From assembly GCA_963082975.1 (NCBI GenBank), contig OY720345.1:55782528-55846527 (forward strand): a stretch of DNA of 64,000 nucleotides. The letters run 5' to 3'. Made by a program: the position numbers and the translations under genes. The notes beneath the pieces are model-generated. The model saw only the letters and a program-made list of their open reading frames with translations, was not told where the DNA came from and did not search any database. Positions 1 to 9,528 of the stretch are shown here, piece after piece. Position 1 is the first letter of the stretch, and each line of letters starts with the position of its first letter. The stretch comes from Labia minor. Its lineage: Eukaryota > Arthropoda > Insecta > Dermaptera > Spongiphoridae.

Positions 1-160
1 ATCATTTCTATTTCCAAAAAGATACTATTTAAAAAGATCACAAGAAATCCATAAATCATTGATTAACTAAGAATAATTAATCCAACGCATTTTTAATCAT
101 CAAAGTTTATTAAAAAACTGAATTACGAACATTTGTGTAAATTTATAAATGAAAAAAATG

Positions 161-422
161 TGGGATGTCTCCGGTCGGCTATCATGCAAATTCCAATTGG
201 ATTACACATATATATTATATTTAAATGAAATTATAAATTAAAATTAATAAATAGTATTTATTAAACCAGCGCGAGTTTGGCTCTTTGTTGAGGGCATCTG
301 GTCACATGCTGGCGCATGATTGTTAGTCAACGTGCTAAAAAATTAATTCCGGTACTTTTAGCGATTCAACCAAGCTGAAGTTTTATGCAATTTTTAAACA
401 TGTGAAAAACGATAAAAGATAT
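161..422 (-). repeat. Diverged Helentron-like (HINE) copy
   Basis: This stretch aligns, with many substitutions, to the start of the better preserved copy at 52929-53558. The shared order is a 'gtctcc' end, an 'aattgga' block, the palindromic AT-rich block, then 'aaaccagcgc', 'tttggct' and 'aaaaaattaattc'. It is the oldest of four copies in the window and lacks the microsatellite part. The homology is seen directly; the class rests on the better copies. Confidence 0.6.
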
Positions 423-2002
423 ACTGAGAGGAGTATGTGAATATATTTGATTTAATAGTGCTTATTGTGAATTTCTATATTGCTGTGAAATTTGTATTTA
501 TTTATCAAATATTAAATAATTTAACTTTGATATTTGATTTGTTACAATGTAATTTAAATTATTTATCAAACAATTTATAATAAATTTTTCAATGTTATTT
601 GTGTTAAATGTTAAATAAAATTTATATTTATATTTATGCTGGGTTTGTTTCGAATATTATGTGCACGGATACTCTATGTACGGATGGTATGTCGAGTTTG
701 ATATTCAAATAATTGCAGGGAATTCGGAAGGCCTGTGGGAGGGGGTGATCTTTGGTCATTTTTTTTTTGCGGTGCCATCTATTGGGCGCCTGTAGAGTCG
801 ACTTTTTTCATGTAACGCCATCTGGTGTTCGAGTTACACCGGTCCCATTGAGCTGATACCCCACTGGATACAAGTTATTTTTACATTTTTTCTTTTTTTC
901 ATTTTTTTTTGTTTATTTCGATTTAGAGAAAATACTATATTAAATATGTATATAATGATACATATTAACAATATTAAAAACAAAGGTAATTATTTACATC
1001 CGTGGTTCCGAGATAGAAATGATTGTCCCTAAGAGGGCGTAACCAACAACCACGCTTGGCTTTAGGTCAAGACAGGTCAAGAGATGGCGGGCCTTCTCCA
1101 TTGTGTTTGCTTTGCTCAAGTAGATAGCGGAAAAAATCAACTATCAAATAGATTCAAACTTTTATTTTCTTTGATTAGATTATAATTAAATATTATTTAT
1201 ATTATTTAAAAATTATTATTTTTCTATTTATTAAGGATGTCTTTTAAAAAATTGTAATTAACCCTATCATTTGTCAAATATTATAGCTAAGTTTTTTTGA
1301 ATTTTTTAAAATTAAAATAAATATTAATTAAATAAAAAACCTTTGTACTGTATCTCTAAATTATATAACCTTATACTAATAATAATATCCTAAAGGATTT
1401 TTAGAAATATAATGGGGAGATGAGATAGAGCAGCTATTCTCAAAGGGGTCCATGTGGACCCTCTGGGGGTCTATGATCACCAAGGGGTCTATTGGGGGTC
1501 TATGGATGTCTCTTTAGTAAAAAATAAATTGAAAGGGGAGATTTAAGAATAAAACTTAGTAATTTTATGCCAAACATAAAAGAAATCGCACAAAAATTGT
1601 CAAGTCCATCCATCACACTAATAGATAGAGAATAAGAAAGATTTTAAAATCATATTGTCCCAGTGATCTCAAATGATATCACTTAATTTCTCAGTAATTA
1701 TAATTTGGAAAAAAAATTTTCCTGAACATTTAAGCCCTAATAAATACATTTTAATAAAAAAAAATTTAATTTAAAAAAAAAATGAGTTGGTACTTAATGG
1801 GTTAAGGATGTCTTTTAAAAAATTGTAATTAACATTCAGCATTCTTTTGGTGTTTCTTTATAAATAATTAACATTAAATTTAATTATTTACGCATTAATT
1901 ATTTATTGTATAATTAAATGAGGAAATTTAAAAAAAAAATTGCAATTAAATGAAAATAAATTAATATATTTCAACGATATTTATTATTATTTATTTATTT
2001 AT
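423..2002. other. AT-rich intergenic sequence
   Basis: No coding sequence recognised. Two GC-richer islands (about 715-860 and 1000-1135) look like unidentified repeat scraps. A block at about 935-982 recurs almost unchanged at about 15030-15075. The 'ggggtcc'-rich stretch at 1435-1505 resembles the termini of the small hAT elements found at 30.2 and 53.7 kb. Confidence 0.5.
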
Positions 2003-2010
2003 TTATTTAA

Positions 2011-2315
2011 AGAGATTATATACAACCCAGTATATCTCTATCCTCTCCCTATTTTGGATAGAGGATTTACCAAAAAATAAAAAAAACAAAAACAAAGAAA
2101 AATTTAACATAACAGAAATTAAATTATTATTAAAAATCCATGTATCTAAAAATAGAAACAGAAAGAATACAAAAAAAAAGAAAAACAAATTTTCATTTAT
2201 TTAAATTTGTAAGATCTCAGCTGGAGTATTTTATTTATCCAATTATCCATTTAAGAGATCATATACAGATCCAGGTATATCTCTATCCTCCCCTTATTTG
2301 GGCTAGAGGATTTAC
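2011..2315. repeat. Direct repeat pair in a LINE tail
   Basis: Two similar blocks of about 61 bp, 2011-2071 and 2254-2315, share 'tatatctctatcct' and 'agaggatttac'. They lie directly downstream (minus strand) of a LINE C-terminal coding remnant. They are probably a duplicated 3' untranslated tail, which is common in LINEs. Confidence 0.5.
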
Positions 2316-2397
2316 AAAAGAAAAAAAAAATAAATTAAAACAGAAACAAAAATAAAAAATAAAAAATAAAAAAAAATATTAGAATATTCAAATCAAA

Positions 2398-2590
2398 TCA
2401 TTCATTCAGCATAAATGATTTCATTCTTAACATTTCATTTAAGTAATAGAATAGACCATTTATTTTGTCCTCGCTAACTGTCCTCATAACAGTCTCTCGG
2501 TTGGATCTCACCAGGTAGTGTTCCCTAAGGTTCTCATATATTGGACATCGTAACAGCAAGTGATCTAGAGTCTCTCTTTCTTGCATGTTA
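2398..2590 (-). pseudogene. LINE ORF2 C-terminal fragment
   Basis: The reading frame starts in a CNMQE-type context, passes through ETLDHLLLRCPIY and ends 62 residues later. The H and C match the second half of the CCHC-like motif that ends many Jockey/R1-type LINE reverse transcriptase proteins (C..C...H....C). The related fragment at 48.5 kb retains the full CKICNMQE motif and supports this. Only the extreme C-terminus remains; no reverse transcriptase or endonuclease is next to it. The family call is good; the clade is uncertain. Confidence 0.6.
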
Positions 2591-2814
2591 CATATAGTGA
2601 GTGCACAGTTGTTCTTGGTTGATATTTATTTATATATATCTAATATTATAAAACAAAAAAGTATTAATAAAAATTAATAAAGAGATGAAATCCATATGAC
2701 CTCTCTGATGTTTCTTGGTTGGGGACCTGATTAATAAATAAAAATTTGTCAGTAATTTTAATGAATGTATACTAAAAGATGTATTAAATAAAAATATTTT
2801 TTTACCATTTTAAT

Positions 2815-3042
2815 TTATACCTTTATGAGCTGGTGCTTGGACCACCCAATGGACCACCACCACCAGACCTCGGAGGGTATATTTCCCCTATAAGGGAGAA
2901 AAATTGTTCTATCAGTTCCTCGTGTGGATTTTGAAATGGAATGTACATAAATAGCCCAAATAATGGTCACTTTTTGTGCCATATTTTGGGATTTTTGAAC
3001 GGACCTCCCTCCATGTCCGCTCAATGTTTTGTGTATGTGCTC
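2815..3042 (-). pseudogene. Merlin transposase C-terminal exon
   Basis: On the minus strand an acceptor (tttcag) at 3043-3048 precedes an exon that reads AHTQNIERTW and then continues through IPKYGT. This matches the C-terminal third of Merlin (IS1016/ISXO2-like) transposases, and the E of IERTW is the expected third catalytic acid. The intron is 3043-3121, with donor GTGAG next to an exon ending FVDPETG. The frame decays after about 40 residues. It is the only copy of this exon beside the array and marks the 3' end of the original gene. A sister exon with the same splice position lies at 58.1-58.3 kb. Confidence 0.72.
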
Positions 3043-3118
3043 CTGAAATTAATAAATGGCTTTTTAAAAAATTCTTGGCATTTTTTTATTATAATTTTTT
3101 AACATTAAAAATATTTCT

Positions 3119-3984
3119 CACCAGTTTCTGGGTCGACAAAATTGTACGTATGGTTAACAGTCAGATGCTGGAAGCCTTCGAAGCCTTAAGCAATCGTAAG
3201 ACCTCCAGCAATCAGACATAATTGTCGTCCCGGGAAGAATAAATTTTTTTATACACATTCCAGGAGAGTGTCCTGGGTGCGGTCCGCCACGGGCAATAGG
3301 AAAATCTTTTTTGACCCCCGTTCAAAACCACCGAAAACCCATTGTCCTTTTAATTTCCGGCCACGGTTATATTTCCGTTTGCCGATCTTGGCCTCGTCAA
3401 TTTCGACGATTTTTCCTGGACCACCAAGTTTTTGGCTATTTTTTTCGGCCCAGAAAATGCAGACCTGTGAATTATTAATATATTATTAAAAAATTTTTTT
3501 TTAAATTTATATTATACTATATTTTTTAATATTTCTATATGGTAAAAACAGCTTATCTCACGGGAAAACTAAACCAATGGACAACGGTTTTACTTGATAA
3601 ATTCAATTCGATTTTTGTGAATTCTTGGCGCGGAGGGTCAATAAGCAAAAAAAATGCTACAAGCCGGCTTACAGTGGTTATGTCTAGCCTAGTCTTATCG
3701 AAAAATGTCCCTTTTTTCGCAGACTCCTTATAACCACATTTACGCCATTTCTTATTTGGTGTGTGTGAAACTAAATAAGAATGGTTGCATATGAATAATA
3801 GAGTTTCAATATTCAATAGTAGTTCTCGTCCACTTCTCTGGCAATTTATGGTTCGAGGGAGAACCCCATGTTGCCAGAGAAATTCCAACAATTTTATCTT
3901 GGATTTAGTTAGAAGAGCAAAACTGAATAATGTATACATCTTTAAGTTTTAACAAGTGAAACTTATGTGTTAAATGTTTGAATT
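3119..3984 (-). pseudogene. Merlin array unit 1, least deleted
   Basis: The N-terminal exon is 3553-3939 (128 residues) and the second exon is about 3122-3475. It is the only unit that keeps the 75-bp segment around 3165-3240 encoding PGTTIMSDCW, which carries the second catalytic D. Directly after that segment a frame slip occurs before VNHTYNFVDPETG. The exon 1 frame is shifted near its end (it reads FPVR where other units read CREI), so even this unit cannot make a full protein. The zinc-ribbon region has only a partial set of cysteines (CNHSY...KWRKCGYK). Confidence 0.75.
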
Positions 3985-4777
3985 CACCACCAGTTTCTGG
4001 GTCGACAAAATTGTACGTATGGTTAACAGTCAGATTTTTTTTATACACATTCCAGGAGAGTGTCCTGGGTGCGGTCCGCCACGGGCAATAGGAAAATCTT
4101 TTTTGACCCCCGTTCAAAACCACCGAAAACCCATTGTCCTTTTAATTTCCGGCCACGGTTATATTTCCGTTTGCCGATCTTGGCCTCGTCAATTTCGACG
4201 ATTTTTCCTGGACCACCAAGTTTTTGGCTATTTTTTTCGGCCCAGAAAATGCAGACCTGTGAATTATTAATATATTATTAAAAAATTTTTTTTTAAATTT
4301 ATATTATACTATATTTTTTAATATTTCTATATGGTAAAAACAGCTTATCTCACGGCAAAAACTAAACCAATGGACAACGGTTTTACTTGATAAATTCAAT
4401 TCGATTTTTGTGAATTCTTGGCGCGGAGGGTCAATAAGCAAAAAAAATGCCACAAGCCGGCTTACAGTGGTTATGTCTAGCCTAGTCTTATCGAAAAATG
4501 TCCCTTTTTTCGCAGACTCCTTATAACCACATTTACGCCATTTCTTATTTGGTGTGTGTGAAACTAAATAAGAATGGTTGCATATGAATAATAGAGTTTC
4601 AATATTCAATAGTAGTTCTCGTCCACTTCTCTGGCAATTTATGGTTCGAGGGAGAACCCCATGTTGCCAGAGAAATTCCAACAATTTTATCTTGGATTTA
4701 GTTAGAAGAGCAAAACTGAATAATGTATACATCTTTAAGTTTTAACAAGTGAAACTTATGTGTTAAATGTTTGAATT
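3985..4777 (-). pseudogene. Merlin array unit 2
   Basis: The N-terminal exon is 4304-4732 and extends in frame through WFSFCREI before reading into the intron. The second exon lacks the catalytic SDCW segment and so joins DTLLECV to a stop before VNHTYNFVDPETG. It carries no 13-bp deletion. The putative intron donor reads ATAAG where a consensus GTAAG would be expected, as in all other units. Confidence 0.75.
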
Positions 4778-5556
4778 CACCACCAGTTTCTGGGTCGACA
4801 AAATTGTACGTATGGTTAACAGTCAGATTTTTTTTATACACATTCCAGGAGAGTGTCCTGGGTGCGGTCCGCCACGGGCAATAGGAAAATCTTTTTTGAC
4901 CCCCGAAAACCCATTGTCCTTTTAATTTCCGGCCACGGTTATATTTCCGTTTGCCGATCTTGGCCTCGTCAATTTCGACGATTTTTCCTGGACCACCAAG
5001 TTTTTGGCTATTTTTTTCGGCCCAGAAAATGCAGACCTGTGAATTATTAATATATTATTAAAAAATTTTTTTTTAAATTTATATTATACTATATTTTTTA
5101 ATATTTCTATATGGTAAAAACAGCTTATCTCACGGGAAAACTAAACCAATGGACAACGGTTTTACTTGATAAATTCAATTCGATTTTTGTGAATTCTTGG
5201 CGCGGAGGGTCAATAAGCAAAAAAAATGCTACAAGCCGGCTTACAGTGGTTATGTCTAGCCTAGTCTTATCGAAAAATGTCCCTTTTTTCGCAGACTCCT
5301 TATAACCACATTTACGCCATTTCTTATTTGGTGTGTGTGAAACTAAATAAGAATGGTTGCATATGAATAATAGAGTTTCAATATTCAATAGTAGTTCTCG
5401 TCCACTTCTCTGGCAATTTATGGTTCGAGGGAGAACCCCATGTTGCCAGAGAAATTCCAACAATTTTATCTTGGATTTAGTTAGAAGAGCAAAACTGAAT
5501 AATGTATACATCTTTAAGTTTTAACAAGTGAAACTTATGTGTTAAATGTTTGAATT
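4778..5556 (-). pseudogene. Merlin array unit 3
   Basis: It combines the 13-bp exon 2 deletion (near 4904) with the shifted FPVR ending of exon 1 (5125-5511). The SDCW segment is missing. Confidence 0.72.
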
Positions 5557-6349
5557 CACCACCAGTTTCTGGGTCGACAAAATTGTACGTATGGTTAACA
5601 GTCAGATTTTTTTTATACACATTCCAGGAGAGTGTCCTGGGTGCGGTCCGCCACGGGCAATAGGAAAATCTTTTTTGACCCCCGTTCAAAACCACCGAAA
5701 ACCCATTGTCCTTTTAATTTCCGGCCACGGTTATATTTCCGTTTGCCGATCTTGGCCTCGTCAATTTCGACGATTTTTCCTGGACCACCAAGTTTTTGGC
5801 TATTTTTTTCGGCCCAGAAAATGCAGACCTGTGAATTATTAATATATTATTAAAAAATTTTTTTTTAAATTTATATTATACTATATTTTTTAATATTTCT
5901 ATATGGTAAAAACAGCTTATCTCACGGCAAAAACTAAACCAATGGACAACGGTTTTACTTGATAAATTCAATTCGATTTTTGTGAATTCTTGGCGCGGAG
6001 GGTCAATAAGCAAAAAAAATGCTACAAGCCGGCTTACAGTGGTTATGTCTAGCCTAGTCTTATCGAAAAATGTCCCTTTTTTCGCAGACTCCTTATAACC
6101 ACATTTACGCCATTTCTTATTTGGTGTGTGTGAAACTAAATAAGAATGGTTGCATATGAATAATAGAGTTTCAATATTCAATAGTAGTTCTCGTCCACTT
6201 CTCTGGCAATTTATGGTTCCAGGGAGAACCCCATGTTGCCAGAGAAATTCCAACAATTTTATCTTGGATTTAGTTAGAAGAGCAAAACTGAATAATGTAT
6301 ACATCTTTAAGTTTTAACAAGTGAAACTTATGTGTTAAATGTTTGAATT
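5557..6349 (-). pseudogene. Merlin array unit 4
   Basis: Exon 1 is 5876-6304 with the in-frame CREI ending and an R-to-G change (LPGTINC). Exon 2 has no 13-bp deletion. It is otherwise like unit 2, from which it lies exactly 1,572 bp away. Confidence 0.72.
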
Positions 6350-7129
6350 CACCACCAGTTTCTGGGTCGACAAAATTGTACGTATGGTTAACAGTCAGAT
6401 TTTTTTTATACACATTCCAGGAGAGTGTCCTGGGTGCGGTCCGCCACGGGCAATAGGAAAATCTTTTTTGACCCCCGAAAACCCATTGTCCTTTTAATTT
6501 CCGGCCACGGTTATATTTCCGTTTGCCGATCTTGGCCTCGTCAATTTCGACGATTTTTCCTGGACCACCAAGTTTTTGGCTATTTTTTTCGGCCCAGAAA
6601 ATGCAGACCTGTGAATTATTAATATATTATTAAAAATTTTTTTTTTAAATTTATATTATACTATATTTTTTAATATTTCTATATGGTAAAAACAGCTTAT
6701 CTCACGGCAAAAACTAAACCAATGGACAACGGTTTTACTTGATAAATTCAATTCGATTTTTGTGAATTCTTGGCGCGGAGGGTCAATAAGCAAAAAAAAT
6801 GCTACAAGCCGGCTTACAGTGGTTATGTCTAGCCTAGTCTTATCGAAAAATGTCCCTTTTTTCGCAGACTCCTTATAACCACATTTACGCCATTTCTTAT
6901 TTGGTGTGTGTGAAACTAAATAAGAATGGTTGCATATGAATAATAGAGTTTCAATATTCAATAGTAGTTCTCGTCCACTTCTCTGGCAATTTATGGTTCC
7001 AGGGAGAACCCCATGTTGCCAGAGAAATTCCAACAATTTTATCTTGGATTTAGTTAGAAGAGCAAAACTGAATAATGTATACATCTTTAAGTTTTAACAA
7101 GTGAAACTTATGTGTTAAATGTTTGAATT
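6350..7129 (-). pseudogene. Merlin array unit 5
   Basis: Exon 1 is 6656-7084 (CREI ending, LPGTINC variant). Exon 2 has the 13-bp deletion. It is almost identical to unit 6. Confidence 0.72.
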
Positions 7130-7910
7130 CACCACCAGTTTCTGGGTCGACAAAATTGTACGTATGGTTAACAGTCAGATTTTTTTTATACACATTCCAG
7201 GAGAGTGTCCTGGGTGCGGTCCGCCACGGGCAATAGGAAAATCTTTTTTGACCCCCGAAAACCCATTGTCCTTTTAATTTCCGGCCACGGTTATATTTCC
7301 GTTTGCCGATCTTGGCCTCGTCAATTTCGACGATTTTTCCTGGACCACCAAGTTTTTGGCTATTTTTTTCGGCCCAGAAAATGCAGACCTGTGAATTATT
7401 AATATATTATTAAAAAATTTTTTTTTAAATTTATATTATACTATATTTTTTAATATTTCTATATGGTAAAAACAGCTTATCTCACGGCAAAAACTAAACC
7501 AATGGACAACGGTTTTACTTGATAAATTCAATTCGATTTTTGTGAATTCTTGGCGCGGAGGGTCAATAAGCAAAAAAAATGCTACAAGCCGGCTTACAGT
7601 GGTTATGTCTAGCCTAGTCTTATCGAAAAATGTCCCTTTTTTCGCAGACTCCTTATAACCACATTTACGCCATTTCTTATTTGGTGTGTGTGAAACTAAA
7701 TAAGAATGGTTGCATATGAATAATAGAGTTTCAATATTCAATAGTAGTTCTCGTCCACTTCTCTGGCAATTTATGGTTCCAGGGAGAACCCCATGTTGCC
7801 AGAGAAATTCCAACAATTTTATCTTGGATTTAGTTAGAAGAGCAAAACTGAATAATGTATACATCTTTAAGTTTTAACAAGTGAAACTTATGTGTTAAAT
7901 GTTTGAATTC
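7130..7910 (-). pseudogene. Merlin array unit 6, array end
   Basis: It has the same variant set as unit 5, with exon 1 at 7436-7864. The array stops sharply at 7910, where 'gaattcac' passes into unrelated AT-rich sequence instead of the next unit. Confidence 0.72.
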
Positions 7911-7967
7911 ACTTTCTTTTCTTTGTTATAAATAAAAAAGACAATTTTTTATTTTTTTGTTAATAAT

Positions 7968-8259
7968 TTATTTTTAAAGGTTAAAGGTAGTTAAAGGTTA
8001 AAATCAATCATTCACGCTCATACGCATGCTCTGATAAAGATGACTCTAGATCTTTCGAATACAGTTTTTCCTTGATCAACTTCTTAACATCCTCATCTAA
8101 CCTCAAATCATCCTTTTTGATCTTGAAACAGCTACGCTCACTTAAAGGCTTTGCATTATATTGCTCTAAACAAGAATCCCGTGGCGCACTCCAAAGACAT
8201 TTTCTCTCTGTTGATGATACGATTTTTAAATCATTACTGAAATGATGAAAATATAAATG
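7968..8259 (-). pseudogene. SWIM-gene fragment, left copy (292 bp)
   Basis: A minus-strand frame of 86 codons (8268-8008) runs through SSTERKCLWSAPRD, then NAKPLSERSCFK and an acidic, lysine-rich end. The CxW..PR then PLSE pattern resembles the linker after a SWIM zinc finger in animal SWIM/YqaJ-type proteins. The SWIM finger itself is visible beside the right-hand copy at 14.6 kb. The two copies differ at only about two positions. This copy is cut by the gypsy element on its right side. The protein family assignment is an inference from motif pattern. Confidence 0.55.
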
Positions 8260-8788
8260 TTTTAGCAATTAAATTATCAGTCGTATAAGTTAATTGACCG
8301 GGTCGGGACTTCAGGAAAGTGTCTAGGATAGCCACGGATAAAGAACAAACGAAGTATCTTTTATATAAAGAAATGAATATAATTGGAAACGAAATATAGC
8401 AAATACAATAATAATTACAAATAATATAACGGATATCAGGATATTGAAACAGATAGAATGAACGGAAGTATAAACTGAACAGAGAATCGGTGCGTTGGGT
8501 TGAATCGTGTATCGGAAATCGTAATGGATAGACAAGCGGAGGTCGGGTTCAGGAGAGCAATTAGTTATTGAGCAAGCAAGGGTCGTTGTCGGGAGAATAT
8601 TCAGATAATAGGATAACGAGGTCGGGGTCGTGAGAGAGAACAGGTATCGGATAAACGGAGTCGGTAAGCGGTAGACAGAAGTTAACGGAGCGGATTGAGG
8701 TGTCTCGGACGGCGGTTAGACAAACAAGACCGACTCGTCGCCGGGGCTGCTTCCGCTAAGGAGAAAGATATAGAGAGAAGACAGTGCA
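8258..8788 (-). repeat. Putative 3' LTR of the gypsy element
   Basis: The plus strand begins 'tgttttag' and ends 'cagtgca', i.e. TG...CA. The adjoining inner sequence, read on the minus strand, is the purine-rich 'tgggtggagaaa', a plausible polypurine tract. It lies between the integrase C-terminus (stop near 8845) and the 292-bp flank. There is no second LTR to compare, so the borders are inferred. Confidence 0.4.
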
Positions 8789-8844
8789 TTTCTCCACCCA
8801 GCGCTCAGTACGTCGCTCGACTGCCAGAGGCGCTGGTGGTGCCG

Positions 8845-9528
8845 TTAACAGTCGGCCATCCTGCGATGTCGACGTCCTCGTCGACCCGGCTCAATGTAAT
8901 CGGCGAGGTAGGCAGACTTCCGTCTGTTGCGTCCAGCTCGATCGGGAGGTGGCCACGGACAGTGGCTCTCATCGGTATGGTGCGCCTCTCCTACATCAGG
9001 CGCGGGATCGGGGCGAATCTCCGGTGCCGGAGAGTCAACTGAAAAAGAAGTTTCGGCGTCGGGCTCAGAGTTTCTTCGCCGACGAAGATAGGGTAAAACC
9101 TCTCCGTCGTCCTCGGAGTCTCGGAGACGGGCAGGCTGCCAGACCTTCATCTGCCCCACGTGGGCAGTGGTCCGGCGGTGTGTCCGGAGATCGGTTAAAA
9201 CATAGGTGTCGTGCTGTAACGGCTCGACCACAACAAATGGTCCCTGGAAAGAGGGTAACCTTTTTTTGCTCACGCCCGATGCAGCATGAACCGCAGGTAT
9301 AATCACAATTTCGCCCTCCTCGTACCTCGGGGCGAGACGTCGGTGACGGTCATAGCGGTTCTTAGAGAGCTGTTGGGTGATGTCGCCTCGGTGACGGGCA
9401 ATGACTCGAGACTCAGCTAAATCGAGCCACTCCACCTCGGCGGCGGTATGGTCCCGTGGTAAAGTGCGGCTGATAGCCGTACAGGAGTTCGAACGGGGTG
9501 AATCCGGTTGTCTTGCTAACTTGAGCAT
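8845..9528 (-). pseudogene. pol: Gypsy integrase C-terminal region, frameshifted
   Basis: This frame continues the polyprotein after a frame change between about 9413 and 9480. It holds a basic stretch (LSKNRYDRHRRLAPRYEEG) and a GPFVVVEPLQHDTYVLTDL block like the C-terminal chromatin/DNA-binding part of Ty3/gypsy integrases. A long, charged, low-complexity tail of over 100 residues follows, rich in R, D and P. The tail is unlike typical integrase ends and may be a lineage-specific extension. The frameshift makes the element non-autonomous in its present form. Confidence 0.75.

Larger units (their letters stand above)
3119..7910 (-). repeat. Six-unit tandem array of a Merlin transposase segment
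   Basis: Six head-to-tail units start at 3119, 3985, 4778, 5557, 6350 and 7130. The first is 866 bp and the rest are 779-793 bp. Read on the minus strand, each unit holds a 5' untranslated scrap, an N-terminal exon with a zinc ribbon, an AT-rich intron, and a second exon with the first catalytic acid (KIVEIDE) ending at FVDPETG. Units are nearly identical and differ by diagnostic indels. One is 13 bp missing from exon 2 in units 3, 5 and 6; another is a one-base change before the exon 1 end in units 1 and 3. Tandem growth by unequal exchange is inferred; an assembly artefact is the main alternative. Confidence 0.88.

Noticed and set aside
3268-7402. Plus-strand frames of 65-98 codons repeated through the array
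   Set aside because: They lie antisense to the Merlin exons, whose minus-strand frames match a known family; the repetition only reflects the array.
3119-7910. CRISPR-like or classic satellite array
   Set aside because: Units are about 780 bp with no short repeats and unique spacers, and they clearly encode transposase pieces.
8695-9302. Two plus-strand frames of 115 and 172 codons
   Set aside because: They are shadows of the GC-rich gypsy integrase end on the other strand.
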